A DNA stretch of 41,552 nt, taken from the NCBI GenBank assembly GCA_016208745.1, contig JACQXN010000010.1, positions 1 to 41,552 on the forward strand, in the 5' to 3' direction. The translations under genes and the position numbers were made by a program. Shown here piece by piece: positions 26,898 to 36,440 of the stretch (positions within the stretch are counted from its first letter, which is position 1; the number at the start of each line of letters is the position of its first letter). Under the pieces are notes generated by a model, which saw only the letters and a program-made list of their open reading frames with translations, had not been told where the DNA came from and did not search any database. Origin of the DNA: Candidatus Portnoyibacteriota bacterium (lineage in GTDB: Bacteria > Patescibacteriota > Minisyncoccia > Portnoybacterales > GWB1-42-6).

Positions 26898-27872
26898 ATG
26901 GAAGATTTAAAAGTGGTTTTTATGGGCACGCCAGAATTTGCCGTGCCGATTTTAGAAGAACTCATAAAAAGCGATTTTAAGCCAAGAGCAATTATCACCG
27001 CGCCCGATAAACCTGTCGGCCGAAATTTAAACCTAACTCCCCCGCCAGTTAAGGTTCTGGTCCAAGAAAATAATATTCCTATTTTTCAACCAGAGACGAA
27101 AGACGAACTCATCAGTCAAACATCAGAGCTAAAACCGGATTTAATTATTGTTGCCGCCTATGGCAAAATCCTGTCAAGGGAAATTCTTAATTTGCCAAAA
27201 TATGGTTCAATTAATGTTCATCCTTCAATTCTGCCCAAACATCGCGGCCCATCCCCTATCCAATTTGCTATTCTAAACGGCGATCCAAAAACCGGCGTAA
27301 CGATTATGTTAATGAATGAAAAAATGGACGAAGGCCCGATTCTATCGCAAGAGATAGTAAAGATCACAAAAGACGAAACCGCAAAAACTCTTGAAGAAAA
27401 ATTATCTCTCAAAGGCGCAAAGCTTTTAATTAAAACTCTTAAGCAATGGATTGCCTTAGAAGAAATGCCCGAAACAGCCAAAAAATTAATCTACCCCCAG
27501 GAACAGGATAATTCCCAGGCTACTTATACAAAAATTATCACCAAACAGGACGGAAAAATTCTCTGGGATAAAAATGCCAAAGAGCTCGAACAACAAATCA
27601 GGGCTTTTTATCCTTGGCCCGGCAGTTTTACTTTTTTAAAACAAAACGGCCATAAGGTGCAAAATATAAAAATTCTTAAAGCCGACATTCTGGAACTAAA
27701 CACCGAAAAAGATTTAGGCGCGTTTTTTCTAACTGAAAACAAAAAGCTCGCTGTCCAAACAGGTAAAGATTGCCTGATTATTGAAGAGCTTCAGCCAGAA
27801 AACGGCAAACCAATGTCCGCTTCCAATTTCCTAAACGGCCACCCCGAAATCATTGGGACGACGCTGGAATAA
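26898..27872 (+). CDS. fmt: Methionyl-tRNA formyltransferase
   Basis: LKVVFMGTPEFAVPILEELIKS, AAYGKILSREILNLPKYGSINVHPSILPKHRGPSPIQFAILNGD. ATG 26898 preferred over 26814. Confidence 0.95.
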   Translation: MEDLKVVFMGTPEFAVPILEELIKSDFKPRAIITAPDKPVGRNLNLTPPPVKVLVQENNIPIFQPETKDELISQTSELKPDLIIVAAYGKILSREILNLPKYGSINVHPSILPKHRGPSPIQFAILNGDPKTGVTIMLMNEKMDEGPILSQEIVKITKDETAKTLEEKLSLKGAKLLIKTLKQWIALEEMPETAKKLIYPQEQDNSQATYTKIITKQDGKILWDKNAKELEQQIRAFYPWPGSFTFLKQNGHKVQNIKILKADILELNTEKDLGAFFLTENKKLAVQTGKDCLIIEELQPENGKPMSASNFLNGHPEIIGTTLE

Positions 27873-27936
27873 AATTGATATTTTAATTCCCTTCGCTATA
27901 ATGCAAAATTTGATTTTTAATTTCTCCTTGCATCGA

Positions 27937-28104
27937 AAAATTTTGTAAGAAAATTGAGATGAGCGAGGCGTAAAAAATTGGCGACGGAGGAGTGAAGCGA
28001 CGAGTTTAGGAGCTAATTTTTAGATGAGCGAATCCAATTTTCTCAAAATTTTATCGCTGCAAGTAATCTTTTGGTTACTTTTCTGTTAGCAGAAAAGTAA
28101 CAAG
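27937..28104 (+). repeat. ~168-bp structured repeat element, copy B
   Basis: P1 27937-27956/28035-28052, P2 27973-27982/28012-28021, P3 28074-28101. Homologous to copy A. Confidence 0.75.
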
Positions 28105-28123
28105 AAAAGCTTATATTCATCTA

Positions 28124-28154
28124 TCACAAAAACCCCTTATCGGGGTTTTTGTGA
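28124..28154. terminator. Bidirectional terminator between fmt and the 28190 ORF
   Basis: cacaaaaaccccttatcggggtttttgtg. Confidence 0.85.
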
Positions 28155-28189
28155 TTTTGGATGTATCCAAAGCGAAAACTTTCCTCTGT

Positions 28190-28879
28190 TTATTCAGACA
28201 TCTCATCTTTCATCTTGCTAATGGCTCTGGCCGCCTGATCTTTGCCTCCCAATCCAAATGCCAAACCACCAGCAATAGCTAACATAGCAATAAAGCCGGT
28301 AATAATAGTTTGTAGCAATGCCGGCGCTATGCCTAATTGTATCAAAGCAGCGAATAAAGCGAAGACTAAAACTGACCATTTAACTAAAGCGCCAACAAAA
28401 GCGGCTGTTTTTATTCTGCTAGCTGAAACGCTGGCCATAACCAGCTTCTGCAAGAAACCGGCAAACCAAGCAGCTATTATCAGAATAACGGCCGCCACCA
28501 CTATATTAGGAATATAGAGCAAAACGCTCTTTAAAAATCCGCTGACTTCATTTAATCCTAAAATATCTGTGGCTGCCAATAAAAATGTAAAAATTAAAAA
28601 CCACTTAACCAACAGCCCGACCCAATTTCCGACATCCAGCTTTAAACCAGCCCTGCCCAAAGCATCGCCTGCGCCCATCTTATCCAAAGCCTGATCAATT
28701 TTTAAAGCCCTTATTATCTGAGCAACTAATTTCTGTAAACCAATAGCGATTGCCCAACCAATTAGGAATACTATTAAAGCGCCCAGAATATTAGGCAAAG
28801 AATTGATAAAGCCGCTCCAGATGGTCTGGAAAGCAGTAATTGTTACATCAGCCCAAGTTTGTAATATCATCTCTCTCAC
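28190..28879 (-). CDS. Mechanosensitive ion channel family-like membrane protein (conserved TM helix repeats)
   Basis: LPNILGALIVFLIGWAIAIGLQKLVAQIIRALKID...IPNIVVAAVILIIAAWFAGFLQKLV. Confidence 0.75.
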   Translation of the reverse strand: MREMILQTWADVTITAFQTIWSGFINSLPNILGALIVFLIGWAIAIGLQKLVAQIIRALKIDQALDKMGAGDALGRAGLKLDVGNWVGLLVKWFLIFTFLLAATDILGLNEVSGFLKSVLLYIPNIVVAAVILIIAAWFAGFLQKLVMASVSASRIKTAAFVGALVKWSVLVFALFAALIQLGIAPALLQTIITGFIAMLAIAGGLAFGLGGKDQAARAISKMKDEMSE

Positions 28880-29153
28880 CTCCTTTCGCAGATTTTCTTA
28901 AAATTTTAATTTTATTAGAAAACCCAACGTCTCGCCGAAGCCTCGCATTTGCGGGGCGAAGGCGGGCTGTCTTTCATCATAATAAATACCCGCACCATTA
29001 AAATGGCCCTCGGGTAATCAAAAATACGCTTTATTCTGGATACTATGAGATAACCTACCCATTACTTATATTATCTCAATAATTTATAACACCTGTCTAG
29101 CTATATTGTGGATAAGTAACCACTTAAAATCTAAGTGGGATTAAATGAAACTG

Positions 29154-29226
29154 TGCGCCGTGAGGGATTCGAACCCCCGACCCTCTGCTTAAAAGGCAGG
29201 TGCTCTACCGACTGAGCTAACGGCGC
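29154..29226 (-). tRNA. tRNA-Lys (anticodon UUU); CCA not encoded
   Basis: Reverse complement gcgccgttagctcagtcggtagagcacctgccttttaagcagagggtc...ggttcgaatccctcacggcgca folds as a cloverleaf with a TTT anticodon. Confidence 0.95.
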
Positions 29227-29322
29227 GAATCATTTTTTTATTATTATAGCCAAATTAACGAAAAAAAACAACCAAAATTAAAAACCCGAAGGGTTTAGCT
29301 TTTAACTTCAAACTCTCAACCT

Positions 29323-29865
29323 TTATTCCTCTTCCCTCGCCCCGTATTTTCTCCTTTTCTTTAAAATAAACATTGCCGCTATCGGCAGAAAAAGCCATAA
29401 AAACTGGGCTTCGGCTGAAATAAAAAATTGCTTAATTAAGGGGTCCAGATCTGCAATAATTTTTGGGGGGAGAAAAGAAATAATTATACTAGCTAAAAGC
29501 CCTAGCTGCAAGGCGCCTAGAATAGTTAGCTGCCACCAGCTAGCCCGCCCACGACCAGAGATTTTTATCGTTGAACCAAGCGCCGAATGCGGACCTAGAA
29601 AAAAAATAGCCAGAATAATGGCCAGAAATATAAAAATTTGGATATTGGTATTAGGGCTTCCATCTTTGGTAGCTAGAAAATCAACCCTTGACCAAGGAAT
29701 GGATTTAGTGATCGCCAAAGAAAAATAGATAGCTATAGTTACAAGATTTAGACGATTTTTGCCTAAAGCCATCCCGTAACCAAAAGCCGCAGCCAAAAAT
29801 AACAAAACAAGCAGAAGATTACCGGATGAATTGACAAAATTAAAAATTGAACTGAAAAAACTCAT
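29323..29865 (-). CDS. Hypothetical multi-TM membrane protein
   Basis: 180-aa hydrophobic ORF overlapping the dnaJ stop by 4 bp. Confidence 0.65.
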   Translation of the reverse strand: MSFFSSIFNFVNSSGNLLLVLLFLAAAFGYGMALGKNRLNLVTIAIYFSLAITKSIPWSRVDFLATKDGSPNTNIQIFIFLAIILAIFFLGPHSALGSTIKISGRGRASWWQLTILGALQLGLLASIIISFLPPKIIADLDPLIKQFFISAEAQFLWLFLPIAAMFILKKRRKYGAREEE

Positions 29866-30980
29866 AGTCCCTCCTCTTTTAATTTATCAATGAGTTCCCT
29901 TTGTTTTCTAGAAAGCTTCTTGGGAATTTCTATTTTCACTTTTACAATCATATCACCGTTGCCCCTTTGACGCAAACGAGGCATGCCTTTATTTTGCAAA
30001 CGAATCAACGTGCCGCTTTCTACTCCAGCCGGGATTTTTAAACTGACTACTTCAAAAAGCGTTGGCAATTCTATTTTATCGCCAAGAACCGCTTGAGTGA
30101 AACTAATAGACAAATCGTGATATAAATCATCGCCCTTTCTTTCAAATGACTTATGTGGCTTGATATGAATAGTCACATATAAATCTCCGGCTGGCGCGCC
30201 AAACATCCCTGCTTCTCCCTGCCCTGTCAATGAAATCGCCTGCCCATCTTCAATGCCTGCGGGGATTTTAATTTTTATGGTTTTATATTCTTTAACCCGA
30301 CCATCACCGCCGCATTTTGAACAAACTTTTTCCGGTTTTTTGCCTCTGCCTTGGCACTCTGGACAAGTTTTAGTCTGAGAGAAAGAAAAGAATGCCGCGC
30401 GCCGCGTTTCCTCAACCTTCCCCCTCCCCTTGCATTTCGGACATTCTTTTAATTCACTGCCCGGCTCAGATCCGCTACCGCCGCATTTTGAACAAATAAC
30501 CCCTTTATAAATATTAAATTCCCTTTCCACGCCTCTGGCCGCTTCTTCTAGAGTGATTTCTGCATCAACAACAATATCCTGACCTCGCTGTCTTTTTTTT
30601 GAACCGGGTCTGGTCGCTCCGCCAAAAATTCCCTCAAATATATCGCCTAAATTTCCAAACTCAAATTCTTGCTCCTCACCTCTGCCTCGCTTAAAAAAAT
30701 CAAAAGCATCCGCGTAGCTTGAAAAGTCGCGAAAACCATTAAAGCCAGAAAAGCCGCCGCCGGCTTGCGCTTGCTCAAAGGTTGTGCCGAATTGATCGTA
30801 TTGCGCGCGTTTTTGCGGGTCGCTTAGAACCTGATACGCTCCATTAATCTCCTTAAATTTCTTCTCGTCGCCGCCTTTGTCAGGATGATGTTCGTGAGCC
30901 AGTTTGCGATATGCCCGCTTAATTTCATCCGGCGAAGCATTTTTAGAAATGCCTAAAATTTCGTAATAATCTTTTGCCAT
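29862..30980 (-). CDS. dnaJ: Chaperone protein DnaJ
   Basis: [38 protein letters not shown]; four CxxCxGxG zinc repeats. Confidence 0.97.
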   Translation of the reverse strand: MAKDYYEILGISKNASPDEIKRAYRKLAHEHHPDKGGDEKKFKEINGAYQVLSDPQKRAQYDQFGTTFEQAQAGGGFSGFNGFRDFSSYADAFDFFKRGRGEEQEFEFGNLGDIFEGIFGGATRPGSKKRQRGQDIVVDAEITLEEAARGVEREFNIYKGVICSKCGGSGSEPGSELKECPKCKGRGKVEETRRAAFFSFSQTKTCPECQGRGKKPEKVCSKCGGDGRVKEYKTIKIKIPAGIEDGQAISLTGQGEAGMFGAPAGDLYVTIHIKPHKSFERKGDDLYHDLSISFTQAVLGDKIELPTLFEVVSLKIPAGVESGTLIRLQNKGMPRLRQRGNGDMIVKVKIEIPKKLSRKQRELIDKLKEEGL

Positions 30981-31031
30981 GGAAACAAATTGAAAAAATA
31001 AAAATTAAGAATGAAAAACGATAATAAAATC

Positions 31032-31065
31032 TATCAGAAATTTTGTAAAAACAAAATTTCTGATA
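31032..31065. terminator. Perfect 15-bp hairpin between the 31094 ORF and dnaJ
   Basis: tatcagaaattttgt-aaaa(c..)-acaaaatttctgata, 4-nt loop; weak T tract on the minus strand. Confidence 0.5.
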
Positions 31066-31093
31066 CCTGAATTTTTCACTTTTAATTTTTAAC

Positions 31094-31948
31094 TTATATT
31101 TCTATTATCTCTTTCTCCGCCGTCTCTTTTTTAATGCCGGCTAATTTTAATCTTTTCATCAAAGAAAAGGCCCCCCGAACCGCTAAGGCCGCTAACCAAA
31201 TAAAAATAAATCTAACAGCCAAAAAGGTAAAAAATGCGGCCACTGCAAATCCGTAAGGTAAATAACGTTTATATGGCTGAAAGAAAAAATTTATCTGCTG
31301 ATTGATTAAATTATACATTCCGTCCCTAGTATCCTTATTCAATATTTTTCCCAAAGAAATATCGCCTCCGTCTAGGGGCGCGAGCCCTCCTACGTTCAAG
31401 GGCGCCAATTGCGATTGCAGCTGACCGGTTAAAATATCTGACATCGAATTTACAACTAAATCAAATAAAGAACGCGGAATCTTAAGTTCAACTCTCAAGC
31501 TTTGAGCCGGTGGCGAAAAATAAAGAACCAGACTTATTAATATTGCCAGAACAATAAATACCGCGCCAAGCGCTGGCTTAATAATTCCCGATATATCGAT
31601 TTTAATGCGCAAGCGCTTCTCTTTTATGGATTGCCGCGCAGCTAGAAGCAAAAATCCAAAACCTAGTAACAAGGCCAGCAAGAAAACTATTTTAATTCCA
31701 AAAATTATTGAAAAAATAATAAAGTTAATCGCAAAAGCCGAAATTACAAGAATGAGCGAATCAGATAGAAGAATCAATAGACCAAACAGGGCTCCTGTGA
31801 TTATAAAAATTATTGAGGGTAGAATCCAGAAAGTTCCGTAATCGCTGCCTGCATTAAATAATACGTTTTCCAAAATTAACCAGCTGAAAAATGAGAAAAC
31901 AGCAATAAGACTTAAAAGAACAATAAAAATAATCTTGCTTTTTGGCAT
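31094..31948 (-). CDS. Hypothetical multi-TM membrane protein
   Basis: Hydrophobic ORF; start could be M1 (31954) or M3 (31948). Confidence 0.65.
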   Translation of the reverse strand: MPKSKIIFIVLLSLIAVFSFFSWLILENVLFNAGSDYGTFWILPSIIFIITGALFGLLILLSDSLILVISAFAINFIIFSIIFGIKIVFLLALLLGFGFLLLAARQSIKEKRLRIKIDISGIIKPALGAVFIVLAILISLVLYFSPPAQSLRVELKIPRSLFDLVVNSMSDILTGQLQSQLAPLNVGGLAPLDGGDISLGKILNKDTRDGMYNLINQQINFFFQPYKRYLPYGFAVAAFFTFLAVRFIFIWLAALAVRGAFSLMKRLKLAGIKKETAEKEIIEI

Positions 31949-32039
31949 ACACAAGGCGGCTATAAAATTAATTAGCGACTGTTATCAGAGACAACAGCCA
32001 CTAATTATTTTAGCACATACCCAATAAATTGAGTAATTT

Positions 32040-33878
32040 TTACTTCTTCTCCTCAAACTCTCCCTCAATTGTCCCTTCGCCTTTGTCTTTTTTGTCCTCT
32101 TTGCCTTCGGGCTTTTCCTGCGTCTTTCCCTGCTGCGCTTTATACATTTCCGCCCCAATTTTTTGAATCGCCTGGCTCAAGTCGTCCATCGTCTTTTTAA
32201 TAACCGAGGGATCATTGCCGTCTTTAGCTTTTTTAAGTCCTGTGATTTTATCCTCAATTTCTTTTTTATCAGAAGCCGAGACTTTTTCGCCAAAATCACG
32301 CAGAGTTTTTTCCGCTGTATAGACTAATGTGTCGGCTTGATTGCGCAAATCAATCAGTTCTTTGCGCTGGCGGTCTTCCAAAGCATGCGCTTCTGCTTCC
32401 TGACGCATTCTTTCAATCTCTTCTTTGCTCAAAGCCGAGGTATCTTTGATTGTAATGTTTTGTGACTTACCAGTTGCCTTGTCTTTGGCTGTTACAGTCA
32501 AAATACCATTGGCGTCAATATCAAAAGTTACTTCAACCTGTGGAGTGCCGCGTGGCGCCGGCGGAATGCCATCTAAAATAAATCTGCCAAGAGTTCGATT
32601 ATCGTTAGCCATCGTCCGCTCACCTTGTAAGACGTGAATTTCTACCGATGGCTGATTATCAGAAGCCGTAGAAAAGACTTGGCTTTTTGAAGTTGGAATA
32701 GTCGTGTTGCGCTCAATTAAAGGCGTTTTAACTCCGCCTAAAGTTTCAATCCCTAAAGTTAACGGCGTCACATCAAGCAATAAAACCTCTTTCATATCGC
32801 CGCCCAAAACCGCGCCTTGAATAGCAGCGCCCAATGCCACGCATTCCATCGGGTCAACTCCCCGCTCAATTTTTTTGCCGATATAATCTTCAACAAATTT
32901 TTGCACCATTGGCATTCTTGTCGGCCCGCCGACTAAAATGACTCTCGTTATGTCATTGGGTGTTAATTTCGCATCTGACAATGCCTGCTCCATTGGAGCG
33001 CGACACTTATCAATAATTGAACGAACCAATTCCTCAAGTTTTGCCCGCGTAATTTTCATTAAAAGATGCTTTGGGCCAGAAGCGTCAGCTGTGATAAAAG
33101 GTAAATTAATATCGGTTTCCAGTGTTGAGCTTAATTCAATTTTGGCTTTTTCCACTGCTTCTCTTAAGCGGGTCGTGGCCATTCTATCGTTTTTTAAATC
33201 AATCCCTGAATCTTTTTTAAACTCACTCATCACATATTCGGTCAAAATTTCATCCATATCCGTTCCGCCAAGTTCCGTGTCGCCAGAAGTAGAAATAACT
33301 TCAAAAACTCCTCCGCCAAAATCCATAATCGTTACATCTAGTGTTCCGCCGCCAAAATCAAAAACCAGAATTTTTTCTTCTTTGCCAGCCTTATCAATTC
33401 CGTAAGCCAAAGCGGCGGCTGTTGGTTCGTTAATTATGCGGACCACTTCCAAGCCAGCGATCGCGCCTGCATCTTTGGTCGCCTGACGCTGAGAATCATT
33501 AAAATAAGCTGGCACAGTTATTACCGCTTTTTCAATTCGCTGGCCAAGATAGGCCTCAGCGTCTCTTTTTATTTTCTGAAGAATAAAAGCGGAAATTTGC
33601 TGAGGGGTATATTCCTTGTTATTTACTTTGACTTTGTAATCGCTGCCCATCTTGCGCTTAATTGCAGAAATGGTTCCCTCGGGATTTGTTACCGCCTGAC
33701 GCCTTGCTGGCTCGCCAACTAAAAGTTCGCCTTCCTTTGAAAAGGCCACATAAGAAGGGAAGGCCTTGCCGCCGACCGTTGTGCCTTCGGCCGAAGGAAT
33801 AATCATTGGCTTGCCGCCTTCAACAACAGCTGCCGCTGAATTTGATGTGCCTAAATCAATACCGATAATTTTTGACAT
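32040..33878 (-). CDS. dnaK: Chaperone protein DnaK
   Basis: [53 protein letters not shown]. Confidence 0.98.
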   Translation of the reverse strand: MSKIIGIDLGTSNSAAAVVEGGKPMIIPSAEGTTVGGKAFPSYVAFSKEGELLVGEPARRQAVTNPEGTISAIKRKMGSDYKVKVNNKEYTPQQISAFILQKIKRDAEAYLGQRIEKAVITVPAYFNDSQRQATKDAGAIAGLEVVRIINEPTAAALAYGIDKAGKEEKILVFDFGGGTLDVTIMDFGGGVFEVISTSGDTELGGTDMDEILTEYVMSEFKKDSGIDLKNDRMATTRLREAVEKAKIELSSTLETDINLPFITADASGPKHLLMKITRAKLEELVRSIIDKCRAPMEQALSDAKLTPNDITRVILVGGPTRMPMVQKFVEDYIGKKIERGVDPMECVALGAAIQGAVLGGDMKEVLLLDVTPLTLGIETLGGVKTPLIERNTTIPTSKSQVFSTASDNQPSVEIHVLQGERTMANDNRTLGRFILDGIPPAPRGTPQVEVTFDIDANGILTVTAKDKATGKSQNITIKDTSALSKEEIERMRQEAEAHALEDRQRKELIDLRNQADTLVYTAEKTLRDFGEKVSASDKKEIEDKITGLKKAKDGNDPSVIKKTMDDLSQAIQKIGAEMYKAQQGKTQEKPEGKEDKKDKGEGTIEGEFEEKK

Positions 33879-33885
33879 AGTTTTA

Positions 33886-34022
33886 TAATTTCTAATTCCT
33901 AATTACTCTAATTTCTAATCAAATCCCAAGTCCCAAGCACAAAAGATCTCAAATATATGATTTACTATTTGGTTATTGGGATCTGATTAGGTTAATTAGA
34001 AATTAGGTTAATTAGAAATTTA
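33886..34022. repeat. AT-rich imperfect palindromic spacer built of AATTAGAAATT-type units (dnaK-grpE)
   Basis: ataatttctaattcctaatt...ggttaattagaaattaggttaattagaaattt. Confidence 0.6.
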
Positions 34023-34027
34023 TTAAT

Positions 34028-34576
34028 TTATTTTGTCACTCTCACTTTCGCCGCTCTTAAAACTTTCCCATTTAACAAATAGCCTTTTTGTATTTCCGCG
34101 CTGACGATTTCGCTTTCGTGACTTTCGTCGTTTTCCTCGTACTCTACCACCTCATGCCATTCCGGATTAAATTTTTCGCCGACTGACTTTATTTCTTCTA
34201 ATCCGTATTTTCGCAAAATATCCAATAGTTGTTTTCTTATTAATCCTAAATCTTTATTCGCTATTCCTGATTCCTGATTCCTGATTCCTGATTCCAGGCT
34301 ATCTAAAACCGGCAAAATATCTTTTATTAATCCTTCACCGAGCATACGCGACCATTCTCCCTGCTGTTCTTCCTGCCGGCGCTTGTAATTTATAAAATCC
34401 GCCTGCGCCCTTTGCCAGCCAGCCAAGTATTTTTCTTTCTCTTCGCGGCATTCTTTTAATTTTTTACGGAGTTTTTCTATATCACCGCCAAGCTTGACAG
34501 AGTCTTCTGACTCATATATTATTTCTTCTTCGGACGCCGCCTCTTTTTCGTCTCTTTCTATATTTTTATCTTCCAT
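34028..34576 (-). CDS. grpE: GrpE nucleotide exchange factor
   Basis: GWQRAQADFINYKRRQEEQ, ILPVLDSLE, EFNPEWHEVV-like and LNGKVLRAAKVRVTK. Confidence 0.95.
   Translation of the reverse strand: MEDKNIERDEKEAASEEEIIYESEDSVKLGGDIEKLRKKLKECREEKEKYLAGWQRAQADFINYKRRQEEQQGEWSRMLGEGLIKDILPVLDSLESGIRNQESGIANKDLGLIRKQLLDILRKYGLEEIKSVGEKFNPEWHEVVEYEENDESHESEIVSAEIQKGYLLNGKVLRAAKVRVTK
34263..34295. repeat. Heptanucleotide tandem repeat (ATTCCTG)x4.7 inside grpE
   Basis: attcctg x4 + attcc; encodes ESGIRNQESGI. Confidence 0.9.
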
Positions 34577-34589
34577 AATTAAATTGATA

Positions 34590-35294
34590 CTAATTATTTT
34601 CTATTATCTTCTTTATTTCCTCAACTAAAAATATATTTTTGCCGTAATCCATTCTCTTCGGGCCAAGAACTCCGATAAACCCTTCGTTATTATCAGATTT
34701 ATAACCTGAAACTATCAAGCTGCATTCTCTAAAATCTTCAATCGGATTTTCTTCGCCTATAAAAACCTCGACTTCTTTATTAAGCTTTTCAAATAAATCC
34801 GTAAATTCATTCTCAAGCGTATCAAAGCCTCTTAAAATATTCTTCATTCTTTCTGGCTGCCCAAGTTCGCTATCTTTAAAAAGAGAGGAAAAACCAAACT
34901 CATGAAAATCCATTATTTCACCGAAGGAGCCGCTCAAACCCAGATTCTTCGAAAAATCGGCCAGAATCCGAGCCAGACGCTGGCTAACTATATCGGCTTG
35001 GTTTAATTCAGGCAAATTGTCTATGATGCGGCGCTGTTCTTTTGATGGCAAATCCTTTTCTAAAAACTCATTAACAAAAAGACGATAGGCTTTAGTGGTT
35101 GGCACGCGGCCCGCCGAGCAATGAGGCTGTTCAAGCAAACCTGCTTCCTCAAGGCTCATCATTTCCGACCTAATAGTGGCTGGGCTTAAATCAAAATTAT
35201 ATTTTTTAACCAAAATCTGCGAGGCCACTGGCTGGCCTGTTTTTTGATATTCTCTAATAACTGATTCCAAAATTTTTCCCTGACGCTGATTCAT
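34590..35294 (-). CDS. hrcA: Heat-inducible transcription repressor HrcA (short form)
   Basis: VIREYQKTGQPVASQILVKKYNFDLSPATIRSEMMSLEEAGLLEQPHCSAGRVPTTKAYR; GFIGVLGPKRMDYGK. Confidence 0.94.
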   Translation of the reverse strand: MNQRQGKILESVIREYQKTGQPVASQILVKKYNFDLSPATIRSEMMSLEEAGLLEQPHCSAGRVPTTKAYRLFVNEFLEKDLPSKEQRRIIDNLPELNQADIVSQRLARILADFSKNLGLSGSFGEIMDFHEFGFSSLFKDSELGQPERMKNILRGFDTLENEFTDLFEKLNKEVEVFIGEENPIEDFRECSLIVSGYKSDNNEGFIGVLGPKRMDYGKNIFLVEEIKKIIENN

Positions 35295-35301
35295 ATTGCA
35301 A

Positions 35302-35328
35302 TTAGCAGTCTCGTAATGCGACTGCTAA
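35302..35328. promoter_or_regulatory. CIRCE-like operator (variant)
   Basis: TTAGCAGTC-TCGTAATGC-GACTGCTAA: CIRCE spacing (N9), with symmetric C>G/G>C changes relative to TTAGCACTC-N9-GAGTGCTAA. Confidence 0.92.
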
Positions 35329-35332
35329 CACA

Positions 35333-35360
35333 ATTATAGTCCGGTGTGGATTGTTGTCAA
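35333..35360 (-). promoter_or_regulatory. Sigma70-type promoter for the hrcA operon
   Basis: Minus strand TTGACA (35355-35360) - 16 bp - TATAAT (35333-35338). Confidence 0.8.
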
Positions 35361-35378
35361 GAATGGATATGGTATAAT
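35351..35378 (+). promoter_or_regulatory. Promoter for the corA-like gene, overlapping the hrcA -35
   Basis: TTGTTG (35351-35356) - 16 bp - TATAAT (35373-35378). Confidence 0.6.
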
Positions 35379-35404
35379 GTAGAAAATCCTATAAGCCGCA
35401 AACT

Positions 35405-36319
35405 ATGAAACAAAAAATTGAAAAAGATGAAATCGCTTGGCTGGATTTTTCCGAGCCGGAAACAAGCGATTTATTGTTTCTAAAAGAAGAATTCCATTTA
35501 AATAAATCTGTCTTAGCCCAATTGCCGGTTCCCATAAAGAGGCCAAAGATTGAGGAGTTTGGGGGGTATTTATTTTTGGTTCTCCATTTCCCTGTTTTTA
35601 ACGAAGAGACCCGCCAGACTGTTCCCACAGAGCTTGATTTTATTATTACGCCCTCAAATATCATAACTTTGCATCACGAACCAATCCCCGCGCTTGAAAA
35701 ATTTTTTGACGAATGCCTCAATCAAGAAATAAGCCGGGAGGAGCATTTTAAAAGCACCGGCTATCTTCTCTTTTGTGTTTTGGATAAATTAATAGATTCC
35801 TGCTTACCAATGCTTGACCATATTTATGAAAACATTGAAAAAATTGAGGACAAGATATTTTTGGGACACGAAAAAGAAATGCTTGCTGAATCGGCAATAG
35901 TTAAAAGAGATATTATTGATTTTAGGCGCACAATCAAACCCCAGCGTTCGGCCTTGGAAATTCTGGCTAAAAAAGTAAACAGGTTTTTCGGCCAAGATCT
36001 TGATTTTGTCACCCAAGAGGTGCTAGGCTCAAATATTAGGGTTTGGAATATTTTGGAAAATCACAAGGAATTGATTGAATCAATTGAGGCGACAAACGAA
36101 TCCCTTCTTTCGTATAAAACCAACAATATCGTTAAAGTTCTGACACTTCTCTCCTTTATAACCTTTCCCCTAAGTCTTATCGCTAGTATCTTTGCAATGA
36201 ATACATCCTTTAATTATTCTATGATTAGAAATCCCTATGCTTTCTGGGTGGTAATTGGTGGCATGGGATTAGTCACTCTGGTGATGCTTGTTTATTTTAA
36301 AAAGAAAAAGTGGCTGTAA
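35405..36319 (+). CDS. CorA-like divalent metal ion transporter
   Basis: PIKRPKIEEFGGYLFLVLHFPVF, two C-terminal TMs, AMN in place of the GMN motif. Confidence 0.88.
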   Translation: MKQKIEKDEIAWLDFSEPETSDLLFLKEEFHLNKSVLAQLPVPIKRPKIEEFGGYLFLVLHFPVFNEETRQTVPTELDFIITPSNIITLHHEPIPALEKFFDECLNQEISREEHFKSTGYLLFCVLDKLIDSCLPMLDHIYENIEKIEDKIFLGHEKEMLAESAIVKRDIIDFRRTIKPQRSALEILAKKVNRFFGQDLDFVTQEVLGSNIRVWNILENHKELIESIEATNESLLSYKTNNIVKVLTLLSFITFPLSLIASIFAMNTSFNYSMIRNPYAFWVVIGGMGLVTLVMLVYFKKKKWL

Positions 36320-36321
36320 AA

Positions 36322-36433
36322 TTAATTCCCAATTTCCAATATCCAATTTCCAATGAAATGTCTAATTCATAAATTTTTTAAAAATTGGGCATTAGAAATT
36401 TTATTGGGGATTAGAAATTAGTAATTGGGAATT
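36322..36433. repeat. AT-rich imperfect palindromic spacer (corA-cysS)
   Basis: aattcccaatttccaatatccaatttccaat...ggggattagaaattagtaattgggaatt. Confidence 0.65.
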
Positions 36434-36440
36434 TTTGTTT

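Noticed and set aside
32938-33405. 155-aa ORF antisense to dnaK
   Set aside because: It lies fully opposite a strongly conserved gene; composition is that of antisense coding sequence.
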